Positions 16,834 through 26,481 of a DNA stretch of 64,000 nt are shown in pieces (within the stretch, counting starts at the first letter, position 1; each line of letters starts with the position of its first letter). The stretch comes from Oceanospirillum sp048270425 (GTDB taxonomy: Bacteria; Pseudomonadota; Gammaproteobacteria; Pseudomonadales; Halomonadaceae). The position numbers and the translations under genes are program-made. The notes beneath the pieces were generated by a model. It was not told the DNA's origin and searched no databases. It saw only the letters and a list, made by a program, of their open reading frames with translations. The stretch covers positions 124,001 through 188,000 of the forward strand of contig JBLWSY010000003.1 in NCBI GenBank assembly GCA_048270425.1, read 5' to 3'.

Positions 16834-18585
16834 ATGAGTTTAAAACTGCGCTTTACCCTTTTCTCCGTCATTCTGATTTTGCTTTCCTCCTTTGCAGCCT
16901 GGACATCTGTCAGCCGTCTTATGGAAGAGGTCATTGAAGAATGGGCTGTACGCTATGCGGAAAAACAGGTGTTGTATGACCGTCAACGCACACTTCAGCC
17001 AATGATTCGCGAGCTGGCTTTATCGCGCCAGTTTGCACAATCCTCCGCACTGATCAACTTTGCCCGAAACCCGGAAGATCCTGATCTGAGAAGCCTTGCC
17101 CTGAAAGAGATGGAAAACTTTCGCTTTAATTTTCTGGAAATGAACTATTTTGTCGCATTGCGCAAAACCGGTGAGTACTTTCACAACGATGCCAACAATA
17201 CTTACCAGAACAATCAGCTGCGCTATGTACTCGATCCGGAAAATCCCTCAGATAAATGGTTCTACGCCCTGATCGAACAAAAGCGAACTATCAACGTTAA
17301 TGTCAATATGGACGCTGAGCTAAAGGTCACTAAGGTTTGGCTTAATATTTTGCTGACCGACGGCGAAGAGGTCCTGGGTATTGCGGGAACCGGGCTGAAT
17401 CTTAATGCCGTACTGAACCGGGTCACCCAGCAGACCGAGCCTGGTGTTACCAATATTTTTGTCGACCATACCGGTGCGATTCAGCTGCACCATGATACCA
17501 ATCTGGTGAACTTCTCAAGTTTCACTCAACCATCGGATCAGCAGCACAATGTTCAGCAACTGATCGACAAAGAGAAAGACCGGGCTCAGCTTCGTCAGGC
17601 GATGCGCCAGGCCTATCTGCACAACGACGAAGTATTCAGTAACTACATCAGTCTGGATAACAAACGTACTCTTATGGCTGTTGCTTATCTGCCGGAGATT
17701 GACTGGTACGAAGTCACACTGATTGATATCGATACTCTGTTACCGATGGATCGATTCAGCAGTATGTTCCTGGTTTATGGCTTCACTCTGATTGCCATGA
17801 TCCTGATTCTGAATCTGGCTATCCGCTTTATGGTATTAGGGCCGGTCAACCGGCTTAACCAGGCAATGGCAACCCTCAGCGAAGGGGGTATTCCGGATCA
17901 GAAACTGAAAGGCAAGGCAGAGATCGGCGATCTGATGCGTAATTTTAATCAGATGGTCAGAACGCTAAGCCAGAACCGGGCAGAAATGGAGCACCAACTC
18001 GAACTCCGTCAGCAGGAGCTTGAGCGCGCAAAACGTATCGACCCTTTAACCGGGTTACTGAATCGCCATGGCATGCTCTCTTTGCTTGAAGAGCACTCTA
18101 AGAACCCGCCGGATGATGCCAATCTCTGTTATAGCCTGATCTGGATCGATCTCGACTTTATGAAGGAGATCAATGACCGCTACGGCCTTAGCTATGGCGA
18201 TAAAGCGCTTAAAACCGTCAGCGAAATTATGAAAAAGCACCTTGATGACGCTGTACTGGGAACCTCGTGCCGCTGGGGTGGTGACGAATTACTGGCCATG
18301 GTGAATCACACTCAGGCGTATCAGGTGCTGGCGATTGCTGAAGCCATCCGACTGGAAGTCGAACGCAGCCGTCCACAATATGCCGAACAGTCTGCGCACT
18401 ACATCCCTTTAACCATCAGTGTAGGGGTTTATGTTGTGAAAAATGGCGACAGCCTGAACGAGGCACTGCACTATACCGATACCGCCCTTTTCAGAGCTAA
18501 AGCCGAAGGCCGCAACCTGGTTCGTTTATCGAACGAGGGTAAGCTCAGTCTGAAAACCGCCGCAGATCAAGCTACCTCGACGTAA
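16834..18585 (+). CDS. membrane diguanylate cyclase with periplasmic Cache-type sensor
   Basis: A 583-aa protein: membrane helix at about residues 6-24, a periplasmic region of about 280 residues with the dCache-like pattern (FLEMNYFVALRKTGEYFH, VLGIAGTGLNL), second helix near 310-332, HAMP to about 385, short coiled coil, and a GGDEF domain from about 405 (DPLTGLLNRHGM). The active-site motif reads CRWGGDELLAM, so the usual terminal F is L; activity is plausible but not certain. No RxxD I-site precedes it, suggesting no product inhibition. RBS AGAGGAG is strong. It stands alone between the Sel1 gene and an MFS gene. Confidence 0.88.
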   Translation: MSLKLRFTLFSVILILLSSFAAWTSVSRLMEEVIEEWAVRYAEKQVLYDRQRTLQPMIRELALSRQFAQSSALINFARNPEDPDLRSLALKEMENFRFNFLEMNYFVALRKTGEYFHNDANNTYQNNQLRYVLDPENPSDKWFYALIEQKRTINVNVNMDAELKVTKVWLNILLTDGEEVLGIAGTGLNLNAVLNRVTQQTEPGVTNIFVDHTGAIQLHHDTNLVNFSSFTQPSDQQHNVQQLIDKEKDRAQLRQAMRQAYLHNDEVFSNYISLDNKRTLMAVAYLPEIDWYEVTLIDIDTLLPMDRFSSMFLVYGFTLIAMILILNLAIRFMVLGPVNRLNQAMATLSEGGIPDQKLKGKAEIGDLMRNFNQMVRTLSQNRAEMEHQLELRQQELERAKRIDPLTGLLNRHGMLSLLEEHSKNPPDDANLCYSLIWIDLDFMKEINDRYGLSYGDKALKTVSEIMKKHLDDAVLGTSCRWGGDELLAMVNHTQAYQVLAIAEAIRLEVERSRPQYAEQSAHYIPLTISVGVYVVKNGDSLNEALHYTDTALFRAKAEGRNLVRLSNEGKLSLKTAADQATST

Positions 18586-18617
18586 AGCAATCTTCGGGAC
18601 TGATCAACGGATCGATT

Positions 18618-18642
18618 TTTCCCCGTGTCATTCACGGGGAAA
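18618..18642 (+). other. strong hairpin after the Cache-GGDEF gene
   Basis: TTTCCCCGTG (18618-18627), loop TCATT, CACGGGGAAA (18633-18642): a perfect 10-bp stem. No T-run follows on the plus strand, so its terminating strength is uncertain. Confidence 0.45.
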
Positions 18643-18723
18643 GCACCTTCCGACCGTTCCTTCAATCCTATCAGCTATGCTAACGTGACAACTTAATAAG
18701 TCTCCTTTGGTGAAGCTGCTAAA

Positions 18724-19890
18724 ATGCCTGAATTTTCCGCCCTGGTCTTTGCCACCGCCATCAGCATGCTCTATCGCAGCATCATTGCGGTGATCGCACC
18801 GGAACTCTCTCAGGATCTCAATCTGACCGACAGCGAACTGGGCACCCTCGCCTCGCTGTTCTTTGTCGGCTTTGCAGCGGTTCAGTTACCGGTCGGCATT
18901 GCGCTGGACCGATTAGGCCCCCGCCTGACTATCGTCAGCTTTATGCTGCTGGCGATAACCGGCACCGCCCTTTTTGCCAGCAGCGACCAACTCTGGATGG
19001 CTTATACCGGACAACTCTTAATCGGAGCCGGATGCGCCCCTCTGATGACAGGCTCTATGGTGGTGATCTCCCGCCGTTTCTCCGCGGAACGCTTTGCTTA
19101 TATGACCGCACTGGTACTGACACTGGCCAACCTTGGCGATCTGTTCAGCACCACCCCCTTTGCCCTCATTGCTGAAGCCCTTGGCTGGCGGGGCGCACTC
19201 TGGATTATCCTGGCAATCACCAGCTGTTCGGCGTTGGCCTGCCTGATCTTTCTAGGTCGTGATCGTCAGGCCGAGGGCAGCGAGCCGGAAAGCCCGATGC
19301 AGATGATCGGCGGTATGGGAAAGGTGGCTCTTATCCGTCAGCTCTGGCCGGTTCTGCCGCTGGTATTGACGGGTTATGCAGCACTGATGACGATACGGGG
19401 ACTCTGGGCGGGGCCCTGGTTGTCGGAGGGTTATCAGCTGGATGCCGCAGAGCGGGGTTATCTGCTGCTGGGTATGTCGCTGATGATGACGCTGGGCATG
19501 TATCTGTACGGTTTGCTGGATCGTCAGACCGGTCAGCGAAAACCTCTGGTGATGGGCGGAACGCTCTTGCTGATTCTGTCTCTTGCCCTGATCAGTCTGC
19601 CGACACCACCATTCTGGCTGGCAGCTTCCGGCCTGTTAATGGTCGGACTCTTCGGCTACACCTACGCACTGGTGATGGCCCATTGCCGGGGCTTTATTCC
19701 GGCGCAACTCATGGGTCGTGGCGTTGCCTTTCTCACCTTAGTTGGCTTTTTTGGTGTTGGCATCCTGCAGGCGATTTCCGGCTGGCTGATGGATCATTTC
19801 CACTCCTACAGCCTGCTACATGCCAGCCTTGCGGGAATACTGCTGCTGGCTCTTGCAAGCTACAGCCGCAGCGCCCCGCCTGAGAGCTGA
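18724..19890 (+). CDS. major facilitator superfamily transporter
   Basis: A 388-aa membrane protein with about twelve hydrophobic segments. The MFS loop motif between helices 2 and 3 is GIALDRLGPR. The early sequence ALVFATAISMLYRSIIAVIAPELSQDL and LGTLASLFFVGFAAVQLPVG fit the sugar-phosphate/organic-anion type of MFS protein. The substrate cannot be assigned. The following gene, on the opposite strand, is rarD, so the two are convergent. Confidence 0.88.
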   Translation: MPEFSALVFATAISMLYRSIIAVIAPELSQDLNLTDSELGTLASLFFVGFAAVQLPVGIALDRLGPRLTIVSFMLLAITGTALFASSDQLWMAYTGQLLIGAGCAPLMTGSMVVISRRFSAERFAYMTALVLTLANLGDLFSTTPFALIAEALGWRGALWIILAITSCSALACLIFLGRDRQAEGSEPESPMQMIGGMGKVALIRQLWPVLPLVLTGYAALMTIRGLWAGPWLSEGYQLDAAERGYLLLGMSLMMTLGMYLYGLLDRQTGQRKPLVMGGTLLLILSLALISLPTPPFWLAASGLLMVGLFGYTYALVMAHCRGFIPAQLMGRGVAFLTLVGFFGVGILQAISGWLMDHFHSYSLLHASLAGILLLALASYSRSAPPES

Positions 19891-19966
19891 GCTTAATTTT
19901 TATATCAAGCCCATACGCCTGTTCAATCACAAGCCATTCAATACAAGCTATTCAACCCTCAGATAT

Positions 19967-20884
19967 TCAAGCAACGGGCTTTACCTTTGCTGCCGCCAGC
20001 TTTTTACGGGAGTTCAGGTGGCTCTCGCCGGTAAAGAGCAACAAGCCAAACCAGATCATGACAAAGGTGATCAGCTTACTGGCATCCATCGGCTCGTGAT
20101 AAACAAACACCGCCAGCACAAAGGTGATACTGGGTGCCAGATACTGCACAAAGCCGATCATCGACAGCGGCAAGCGACGGGCTGCTCCGGCAAAGAACAG
20201 CAAAGGGAAAGTGGTCACCAGACCGGCTGCTATCAGGAGCAGGTCGGTTTGCAAGCTCTGGTGACCAAAAACCAGTAAGCCCTGAGACTGCATCCAGAAC
20301 AGGGAAATCAGCCCCACCGGCAATACGATCAGGGTTTCAATAAAGAGTCCCGGCACCGCTTCCACCACCAGCTGTTTGCGCAGCAAGCCATAGAAACCAA
20401 AACTAAAGGCCAGTACCAGACCTACCCAGGGCAGACTGCCAAACTCGATCAGCTGGTACAGTACGCCCAGCGCAGCAAAACTCAGCGCCAGCCACTGCAA
20501 CGGACGTAAGCGTTCAGACAGAAAGATCATGCCGAGAAAAACACTGATCAGCGGATTGATAAAATAGCCCAGGCTGGTTTCCAGAATGCGGCCTTCCGCC
20601 ACCGCCCAGATAAACACCAGCCAGTTCAGCGAAATAATCAGCGCCGTAATCACCAAACCACCTAGCAGGCGAGGCTGTTTAAAAACAGCAGCAACCTTGC
20701 CCAAGCGGCTGGTAAAACCGATAAACAGCAGCAAAAACAGCACAGACCAGATAATCCTGTGTACCAGCACTTCAAAGGCCGGTACATGCCCTACCGCTTT
20801 AAAATAAACAGGTGCGATACCCCAGATGGTGTAGGCCGCCAGCGCAAAGTAGATGCCCTGACGCAAATCTTTATCTTCAGCCAC
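19967..20884 (-). CDS. rarD: RarD family EamA transporter
   Basis: An inner-membrane protein of about 305 residues with ten predicted helices, made of two EamA-type halves. The first helix region, RQGIYFALAAYTIWGIAPVYFK, is the RarD hallmark. I prefer the GTG at 20884 because a GAGGTG site lies seven bases before it and the resulting N-terminus (seven residues before RQG) matches RarD length; the ATG at 20911 is an alternative. The start overlaps the stop codon of the upstream membrane protein gene, implying translational coupling. The transported substrate is unknown for the family. Confidence 0.9.
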   Translation of the reverse strand: MAEDKDLRQGIYFALAAYTIWGIAPVYFKAVGHVPAFEVLVHRIIWSVLFLLLFIGFTSRLGKVAAVFKQPRLLGGLVITALIISLNWLVFIWAVAEGRILETSLGYFINPLISVFLGMIFLSERLRPLQWLALSFAALGVLYQLIEFGSLPWVGLVLAFSFGFYGLLRKQLVVEAVPGLFIETLIVLPVGLISLFWMQSQGLLVFGHQSLQTDLLLIAAGLVTTFPLLFFAGAARRLPLSMIGFVQYLAPSITFVLAVFVYHEPMDASKLITFVMIWFGLLLFTGESHLNSRKKLAAAKVKPVA

Positions 20885-21926
20885 GTTCAGGCACCTCATG
20901 ATTAACCGCATTTGTTGAAGTAGAAGCAGCGCTGCCAGTAATCAGATACTTGTGCCAGAAATCATCACTGGCGTAGCGCAGCACCCGGGTAACCACAGCT
21001 ACCAAAAGCAGACTGAATGCCAGGCGGAACCAGAGCGCAGCAGAAATATCCGCCCCCATCACCATAATCAGCAGGGTGTCTTCAATCAGACTGTGGCAGA
21101 CACTCAACAGCAGCATGGCGGCAAAAATATCTTTCTTATCGATATGACCTTTGCGGGCTTCTTCGATCAAAAGTCCGCCGCCAAAAGAGAGGCCTAGGGT
21201 CATGCCGACAATGGTCAGACTGGCGGCTTCAGGGCGGATACCCAGCAGTCGTAACACCGGCTGCAGCAGAAAGATCATCAGCCGTTCGACATGGATCCAG
21301 CGCAGAAAACGCAACAGGCTGATCAGGGTGGCAATAACCACCACAATCATGGCGAAGCTTTGGAGCTGCTGCCATGCCCACAACAGAAGGGAGGTTTGCT
21401 CTTTCGGTGACTGCCAGACCAGTTCCGCCGGTTGTTGCAACCAGCCAAACCCATCATAGATATGGAACAGCAGCATGCCGAAGATCAGCGCTGTCAGCAT
21501 ACGCATCATAAAAGCAGCCACCAATCGCACACCGGCCATTTGCACAATACGCACCTCTATCGGCAGGCTGTGGGCAATCAGCATCATGCCGCCCAGCACA
21601 CTGACCTGAGCCACTGTCATCGGGTAATCCGGTGCCAGCTGAAAGAAGATAATCATGGCGGCATAGATATTGGTCATCAGGTTGGTGGCGAGCACCAGCC
21701 CCATCGCCTCCGGTAAGCCCACCAGAGTCATCAGAGGCTCAAGGAAATGGGCAATCACAGGAATTGCCCCCAGCTCTTCCAGAATTTTGACGATAATTAG
21801 CACCGGAATCATCAGCTTGAACAGCATCCAGCTGACGTTAAATATGTCCCGCCCTAGTGCAGGAAGAGTCTGCCGGCAGAAACGCTGCCACCAGAGAGAA
21901 AGGGAGAAAGATGAGTTCGACATCAT
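20877..21926 (-). CDS. nucleoside-recognition (Gate) domain membrane protein
   Basis: A 349-aa integral membrane protein with about eight hydrophobic segments (FKLMIPVLIIVKILEELG, LVLATNLMTNIYAAMIIFF, GLSFGGGLLIEEA, LLSVCHSLIEDTLLIMVMGAD). This pattern matches the nucleoside-recognition/Gate family (YjiG/YjiH and SpmA/B relatives), whose biochemical role is poorly known. It overlaps the rarD start by a few bases and is probably in the same operon. An ATG at 21926 or 21923 could start it. Confidence 0.75.
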   Translation of the reverse strand: MMSNSSFSLSLWWQRFCRQTLPALGRDIFNVSWMLFKLMIPVLIIVKILEELGAIPVIAHFLEPLMTLVGLPEAMGLVLATNLMTNIYAAMIIFFQLAPDYPMTVAQVSVLGGMMLIAHSLPIEVRIVQMAGVRLVAAFMMRMLTALIFGMLLFHIYDGFGWLQQPAELVWQSPKEQTSLLLWAWQQLQSFAMIVVVIATLISLLRFLRWIHVERLMIFLLQPVLRLLGIRPEAASLTIVGMTLGLSFGGGLLIEEARKGHIDKKDIFAAMLLLSVCHSLIEDTLLIMVMGADISAALWFRLAFSLLLVAVVTRVLRYASDDFWHKYLITGSAASTSTNAVNHEVPERG

Positions 21927-22180
21927 AGGATCACACTGCCAGACAAAACACGTTTATAGGTATCAATATTGGATATAGGAATCCGGTTATCCGCTCTGAT
22001 CCGGCTTAATTTGCTTCAAGAGGAGCAAGCCGGAAAGAAGCAAGTGTACTCCGGTTTGTTTTTTATAAATTTCTTTTACTGACCTTGAAACCTTTCAATA
22101 TTTCTTTTTTTTCGATAAAACACTTAAAAATTAAAAAAATAGCCACTTCAACAGAATATTATTAACCCAAAGAAATCCCT

Positions 22181-22633
22181 ATGGACCGTATTGATAAGAA
22201 AATCCTGAACCTGCTTCAGAAAGACAACCGCATCAGTAATCAGAAACTGGCTGAGACCGTTGGTTTATCAGCCCCGGCCTGTCTGAAACGGGTAAAAAAA
22301 CTGCGTGAAAGCGGCGTCATCATGGCAGACGTTTCTATTGTCAGCCCGCAGATCGTTGGTCATCTGATCAATGTGATTGTTGAGGTAGAGATGGACAGAG
22401 ATACGCTGGACGTTTACGACAGCTTTAACCGCCAGATGAGCGCCTGCCCGGAAGTCACCCAGTGTTATCAGGTCACCGGAGAAGTAGACTTTGTTCTTGT
22501 GGTTCTGGTACCGGATATGCAGACCTACGAAGCCTTTGCCCGAAGAGAGCTGGCCAGTAACGCCTATCTGAGAAAATTCCGCTCCCTGATCTCTTTAAGG
22601 CGGGAAAAATTCCGTACAGCGATCGAGCTTTAA
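22181..22633 (+). CDS. Lrp/AsnC-family transcriptional regulator
   Basis: A 150-aa protein: helix-turn-helix at residues 1-50 (MDRIDKKILNLLQKDNRISNQKLAETVGLS) and an effector domain (VNVIVEVEMDRD..., ending with QCYQVTGEVDFVLVVLVPDM). It is a second paralogue in this window, not closely similar to the one next to putA. It is divergent from the nucleoside-recognition/rarD operon across 254 AT-rich bases, so that operon is a candidate target. Confidence 0.88.
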   Translation: MDRIDKKILNLLQKDNRISNQKLAETVGLSAPACLKRVKKLRESGVIMADVSIVSPQIVGHLINVIVEVEMDRDTLDVYDSFNRQMSACPEVTQCYQVTGEVDFVLVVLVPDMQTYEAFARRELASNAYLRKFRSLISLRREKFRTAIEL

Positions 22634-22771
22634 TCATTCATATGATTAACCTCTATTGACGTATCGCAATGGAACCTCATCTAAGCCGGGTAAGCTCTTT
22701 GCCCGGTGGGTTGTTCTGATTACATTAGCCTTTCGATTAATCCCCGCGACTCAACCGGCACTCAAAGAACA

Positions 22772-23983
22772 ATGATAGTGTCCAAGGATGAAGGCAAAGT
22801 GAACACCCTTATACTCTCGATCTACCAACTTTTCGGAGTAAACTCCAAAGAACAGTTTGCAGACCTGGTTAGCGCAAAAGACCATCAGGAAATCATTCGC
22901 CAGCACCGGGCCGATCTGATCGCCAGCCGTATATTTCCCTTCGCCATTTTATTTGGGGTCGTCGTGCCACTCTGGGGCATACTGGATCTGATCTATTTCC
23001 CTACAGAGATCGCCCTGACCTTTGTTGCTATGCGCCTTGTATCCGGCGGTGCTTTTTTTGCTCTGGCTTATATCACCAAAAAAGTACGCATCGGTATGAA
23101 AAGAGCACTCACCAGCCTGATGGTGATGCTGATGATCCCCACCCTTTTCTACCAACTGAGCACACCCCTCATTGCTACGACAGAATTAAGCGGTATGGCA
23201 GCAACCCTGATGCATCTCTATGGCCTGCTTCCCTATGTCGTTATCGCCTCACTGGCGCTGTTCCCGCTGACGCTGAAAGAGTTCTCTCTGTTCTCTGTCG
23301 TACTGGTGGCTCTGGCGACTTTCGGCCTCTATCGCAGCGAAGGCAGTGATATGAACATGCTGCTGGTTCAGCTCTGGCTGCTGCTGGTGATTCTGGGTGT
23401 TTCTATGTTCTCCTCCCTGCAGCAGGTGCGCTATCTGATCTCCCAGATGGTAAAAGCCAGTTACGACGGTCTGACCAAACTGCTGACCCGTCGCGCCGGT
23501 ATGGACATTATGGAATCTCTGTTCCGGGCTACCGGTCTGCAACAATCTAACTTTTCCGTACTTTTCATCGACCTGGATAAGTTTAAAGGCATCAATGACA
23601 CTCTCGGCCACGATGCCGGTGATGAAGTGCTGCGACAAGCAGCAAAAACCCTGAGCGAAAGCATCCGTCGCGGTGATGCCGCGATCCGCTGGGGTGGTGA
23701 AGAATTTCTGATTCTATTGCCACACACTGACTCTGAATCGGCCAAAAATGTAGTCGCCCGTATTATGGAGCGGGGTTTGGCGGAACTGCCGGATGGTACC
23801 CCCGTGACCGCAAGCATCGGTCTCTCTGAGCAGCATGAAGATGATACCCACAGCTGGAAAGATCTGGTGGATATTGCAGACAAACGCCTCTACCACGCCA
23901 AACAAACTGGCCGGGCCAAATGTGTCGCCCCTGACGGTAGCGAAGTACATTTTCCGGTAAAGGAGTCAGCAACAGAGTCGTAA
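22772..23983 (+). CDS. membrane diguanylate cyclase with polytopic N-terminal sensor
   Basis: About 403 residues. After a soluble N-terminus there are six hydrophobic segments (about residues 55-225), a MASE-like membrane sensor module, then a GGDEF domain (SYDGLTKLLTRRAGMD) with active site RWGGEEFLI. RRGD five residues before GGEEF is a full I-site, so product inhibition is expected. I chose the ATG at 22772; the GTG at 22706 lies inside a CCGGG/CCCGG hairpin (22686-22706). It follows the Lrp-type gene by 138 bases. Confidence 0.87.
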   Translation: MIVSKDEGKVNTLILSIYQLFGVNSKEQFADLVSAKDHQEIIRQHRADLIASRIFPFAILFGVVVPLWGILDLIYFPTEIALTFVAMRLVSGGAFFALAYITKKVRIGMKRALTSLMVMLMIPTLFYQLSTPLIATTELSGMAATLMHLYGLLPYVVIASLALFPLTLKEFSLFSVVLVALATFGLYRSEGSDMNMLLVQLWLLLVILGVSMFSSLQQVRYLISQMVKASYDGLTKLLTRRAGMDIMESLFRATGLQQSNFSVLFIDLDKFKGINDTLGHDAGDEVLRQAAKTLSESIRRGDAAIRWGGEEFLILLPHTDSESAKNVVARIMERGLAELPDGTPVTASIGLSEQHEDDTHSWKDLVDIADKRLYHAKQTGRAKCVAPDGSEVHFPVKESATES

Positions 23984-24032
23984 AAGGCAACTCTGAATCT
24001 CTGGCTTAAACCCAAAAATGCTCAAAAAAATA

Positions 24033-24058
24033 GCCCCGGAAGCTTTCGGCTTCGGGGC
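24033..24058. terminator. bidirectional terminator between DGC and chemoreceptor
   Basis: GCCCCGGAAGC (24033-24043) pairs with GCTTCGGGGC (24049-24058), one G bulged, with an A-run before (24024-24030) and a T-rich run after (CATTTTATT). It lies between convergent genes. Confidence 0.8.
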
Positions 24059-24103
24059 CATTTTATTGAAGATCAAGTTATAACATTGGCTGCAAAAGCT
24101 AAC

Positions 24104-26197
24104 TCAGTAACGGAAACGGTTCAGCTGACTTTCCAGCTGTTTTACCAGCTCCAGTAACGCCTGACTCTCCTGATTGGCAGCCACGGCTCCATCGGCAACA
24201 ACACTGGTTTCATCACTGATATTGACAATATTTCGAGTGATATCCTCAGTCACTGCCCGCTGCTCTTCCACCACACTGGCCATCTGCGTTGTCATATTAT
24301 CAATTTCCGCAATCGCCTCAACGACCTGACTAAGATGGCTCGAAGCTTCTTCTGCCATATTAAGACACTCATCTGACTGGCTATTACCACGCCGCATTGC
24401 CGCCAGAGCCTCTTTTGTCCGCTGTTGCAGCTGATCGATCAGCCCCTGAATCTCTTCAGTAGATTCCTGAGTTTTTGACGCCAGTGTCCGCACCTCATCG
24501 GCAACAACAGCAAAACCACGACCGGACTCACCGGCACGGGCCGCCTCAATTGCTGCGTTCAGGGCCAGCAGGTTCGTTTGTTCAGAAATCCCCTGAATTG
24601 TCTCCACAATCTGACTGATATTCTCGCTGTCTGTCGCGAGCTGCTCCATCAATCGGGAAGTGCTGGAAACCTGATCAGACAAGTCTCGGATTGAGTCCGC
24701 ACTGCGATTCACATTAGTCGCACTGTTATCCACTGAGCCTTTTGCCTCGCTGGAGGAGTTTGCCGTTGTAGTCGCAATCTGCGCGACTTCACCGGCAGAG
24801 GCCGACATCTGATTAATTGCCGTTGCGATCTGATCAACTTCCGCCCTTTGCTTCTCAATACCTCTGGTGCTGTTATCCGATATTTCCGCTGCACGCCGGG
24901 CAGAGCCTTCTACATCGCCCATAGCAGAAGCGATATCTTTTACAATTTCATGGGTTTTATGAATAAAGGCGTTAATATTACGGGACAAATCCCCCACCTC
25001 ATCATTGCGTTCAGTGGTCAGACGCTGGGTCAAATCACCATCCTGAGAAGCAAGCTGGCTAACCATATCGGCAGCTTTACGAATTGGCGCGGCAATCCCC
25101 TGCGCAATCAACATCAGAAGAACAATGCCTGATACAGATACAATGACTCCAATGGTAATCGTGGTCGCCATGCTCTCCCTGAACTGGGTAAGCATTGATC
25201 GTTCAACCTCTTTTGCCCCCGCAAGCACCCAACTGGCATCCTGTTGAATCACCACGGCCCAGGGAGTGTTAACCCCCATCGGAGCAATCGGCTGAACGGA
25301 CCAAAACTGAGACCCAATCCGACGCGTTATCGCTTCACCCCTGGCAACACTTTGCAGCAAAAAGTCTTTTTCAGCCCCGGAATAGACTTTTGCCAGCGCC
25401 AGCTTACCGTCAGAATCTGCTGCCACCAGTCCCTTATTACTCAGCATAAAGACCTGCCCCTGACCACCATAGAGCGCCTGATCTGCCTTCTCAACCATCG
25501 CTTTCAGAAAGCTCAGTTCCATATCAACCCCAGCCATACCCACGACCTCGTCACGCACGACCAAAGGAACTGTGATCGAAGTTCCCACAATGGTTTTACC
25601 GCCAGCTTCCCACGAGTAAGGTTCGATTAGACAGGCCGCACGGGTTTTAATAGGGCAGGTATACCAGTCACCAAAACTACCACCACTTTCAACGGCTTCC
25701 TCAGCCTTCTCAAGACCTAATGTGCGATACCCCAGAGAGCCATCACCATTCAGAAACCAATAAGGTGCAAACTGGCCATTGTCGTGAGTGTGATTTGCAC
25801 CGCTATGGAGCGAATCATCATTTACAGCATTTTTTCTCCAGGCGATATAAGTGCCAAGAACCGTGTTTTTATTTCGCGCCAAAACATCACGCGTATATTT
25901 ATAAAATTGCTCGCGGCTGGTACCTGCACCTTGATCACCAATAAAACTCACGGAGGTATCGGCTAAAGCACGTGCAACAGATAGCGCGCGGCTAAGTTCA
26001 ATCTGAGTTTTACCAGCTTCTGCAGCCGCCGAAGCCGAAAGTTGCGCTATAGCCTTATCAGCAAGCTCAGCAACGACAAGAGATTGAGTTTTGTTTTCTA
26101 CTTCACCGTTCTCCCAAGCAAAAGCAGCCAATAGAACAATAGAGGAAAGTGCCAGACAGGTACCTGTGGCAAGAGCTATGCGGGTTTTAATTTTCAT
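24104..26197 (-). CDS. methyl-accepting chemotaxis protein with periplasmic Cache sensor
   Basis: A 697-aa chemoreceptor. A membrane helix at residues 8-28 leads to a periplasmic region of about 300 residues of the dCache type (FSDWYTCPIKTRAACLIEPYSWEAGGKTIVGTSITVPL, in part), then a second helix near 345-365, HAMP (AAPIRKAADMVSQLA), and a long cytoplasmic coiled coil with the conserved hairpin tip (EQTNLLALNAAIEAARAGE) near 555. No C-terminal CheR pentapeptide is seen. dCache receptors commonly bind amino acids or organic acids, and a sodium:alanine symporter lies next to it, but the ligand is not readable. Confidence 0.93.
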   Translation of the reverse strand: MKIKTRIALATGTCLALSSIVLLAAFAWENGEVENKTQSLVVAELADKAIAQLSASAAAEAGKTQIELSRALSVARALADTSVSFIGDQGAGTSREQFYKYTRDVLARNKNTVLGTYIAWRKNAVNDDSLHSGANHTHDNGQFAPYWFLNGDGSLGYRTLGLEKAEEAVESGGSFGDWYTCPIKTRAACLIEPYSWEAGGKTIVGTSITVPLVVRDEVVGMAGVDMELSFLKAMVEKADQALYGGQGQVFMLSNKGLVAADSDGKLALAKVYSGAEKDFLLQSVARGEAITRRIGSQFWSVQPIAPMGVNTPWAVVIQQDASWVLAGAKEVERSMLTQFRESMATTITIGVIVSVSGIVLLMLIAQGIAAPIRKAADMVSQLASQDGDLTQRLTTERNDEVGDLSRNINAFIHKTHEIVKDIASAMGDVEGSARRAAEISDNSTRGIEKQRAEVDQIATAINQMSASAGEVAQIATTTANSSSEAKGSVDNSATNVNRSADSIRDLSDQVSSTSRLMEQLATDSENISQIVETIQGISEQTNLLALNAAIEAARAGESGRGFAVVADEVRTLASKTQESTEEIQGLIDQLQQRTKEALAAMRRGNSQSDECLNMAEEASSHLSQVVEAIAEIDNMTTQMASVVEEQRAVTEDITRNIVNISDETSVVADGAVAANQESQALLELVKQLESQLNRFRY

Positions 26198-26383
26198 AGA
26201 ACGACCTAAAAGTTAGTTATTTTTTTGCCAGTTCACAAAATACTCTCCCTGATAAAGCAGGTATTCCTTATTTAAAATTTGCTGCTGAGACTCAAGCGCC
26301 ATCTAATAATGTATTTATACAATACCAATAGCACATATCCTGCCAATAGGACATTTCAAAAGCATGAATATTCATAAGCATCC

Positions 26384-26427
26384 AAAAAAATGGCGCCTAC
26401 CCCATGAGGGTAGGCGCCATTCTTTTT
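26384..26427. terminator. bidirectional terminator between MCP promoter side and symporter
   Basis: ATGGCGCCTACCC (26390-26402), loop CATGA, GGGTAGGCGCCAT (26408-26420): 13-bp perfect stem, with seven A residues before and TCTTTTT after. It ends the minus-strand symporter transcript. Confidence 0.9.
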
Positions 26428-26481
26428 AGTTGCCAGTGGAGCTTATTCACCGGCACACCGGATCTGTCGTCGCGCTTATTA

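Noticed and set aside
22706..22772. GTG start at 22706 for the polytopic DGC
   Set aside because: It overlaps a CCGGG/CCCGG hairpin and the 22 extra residues have no family counterpart; the ATG at 22772 is preferred.
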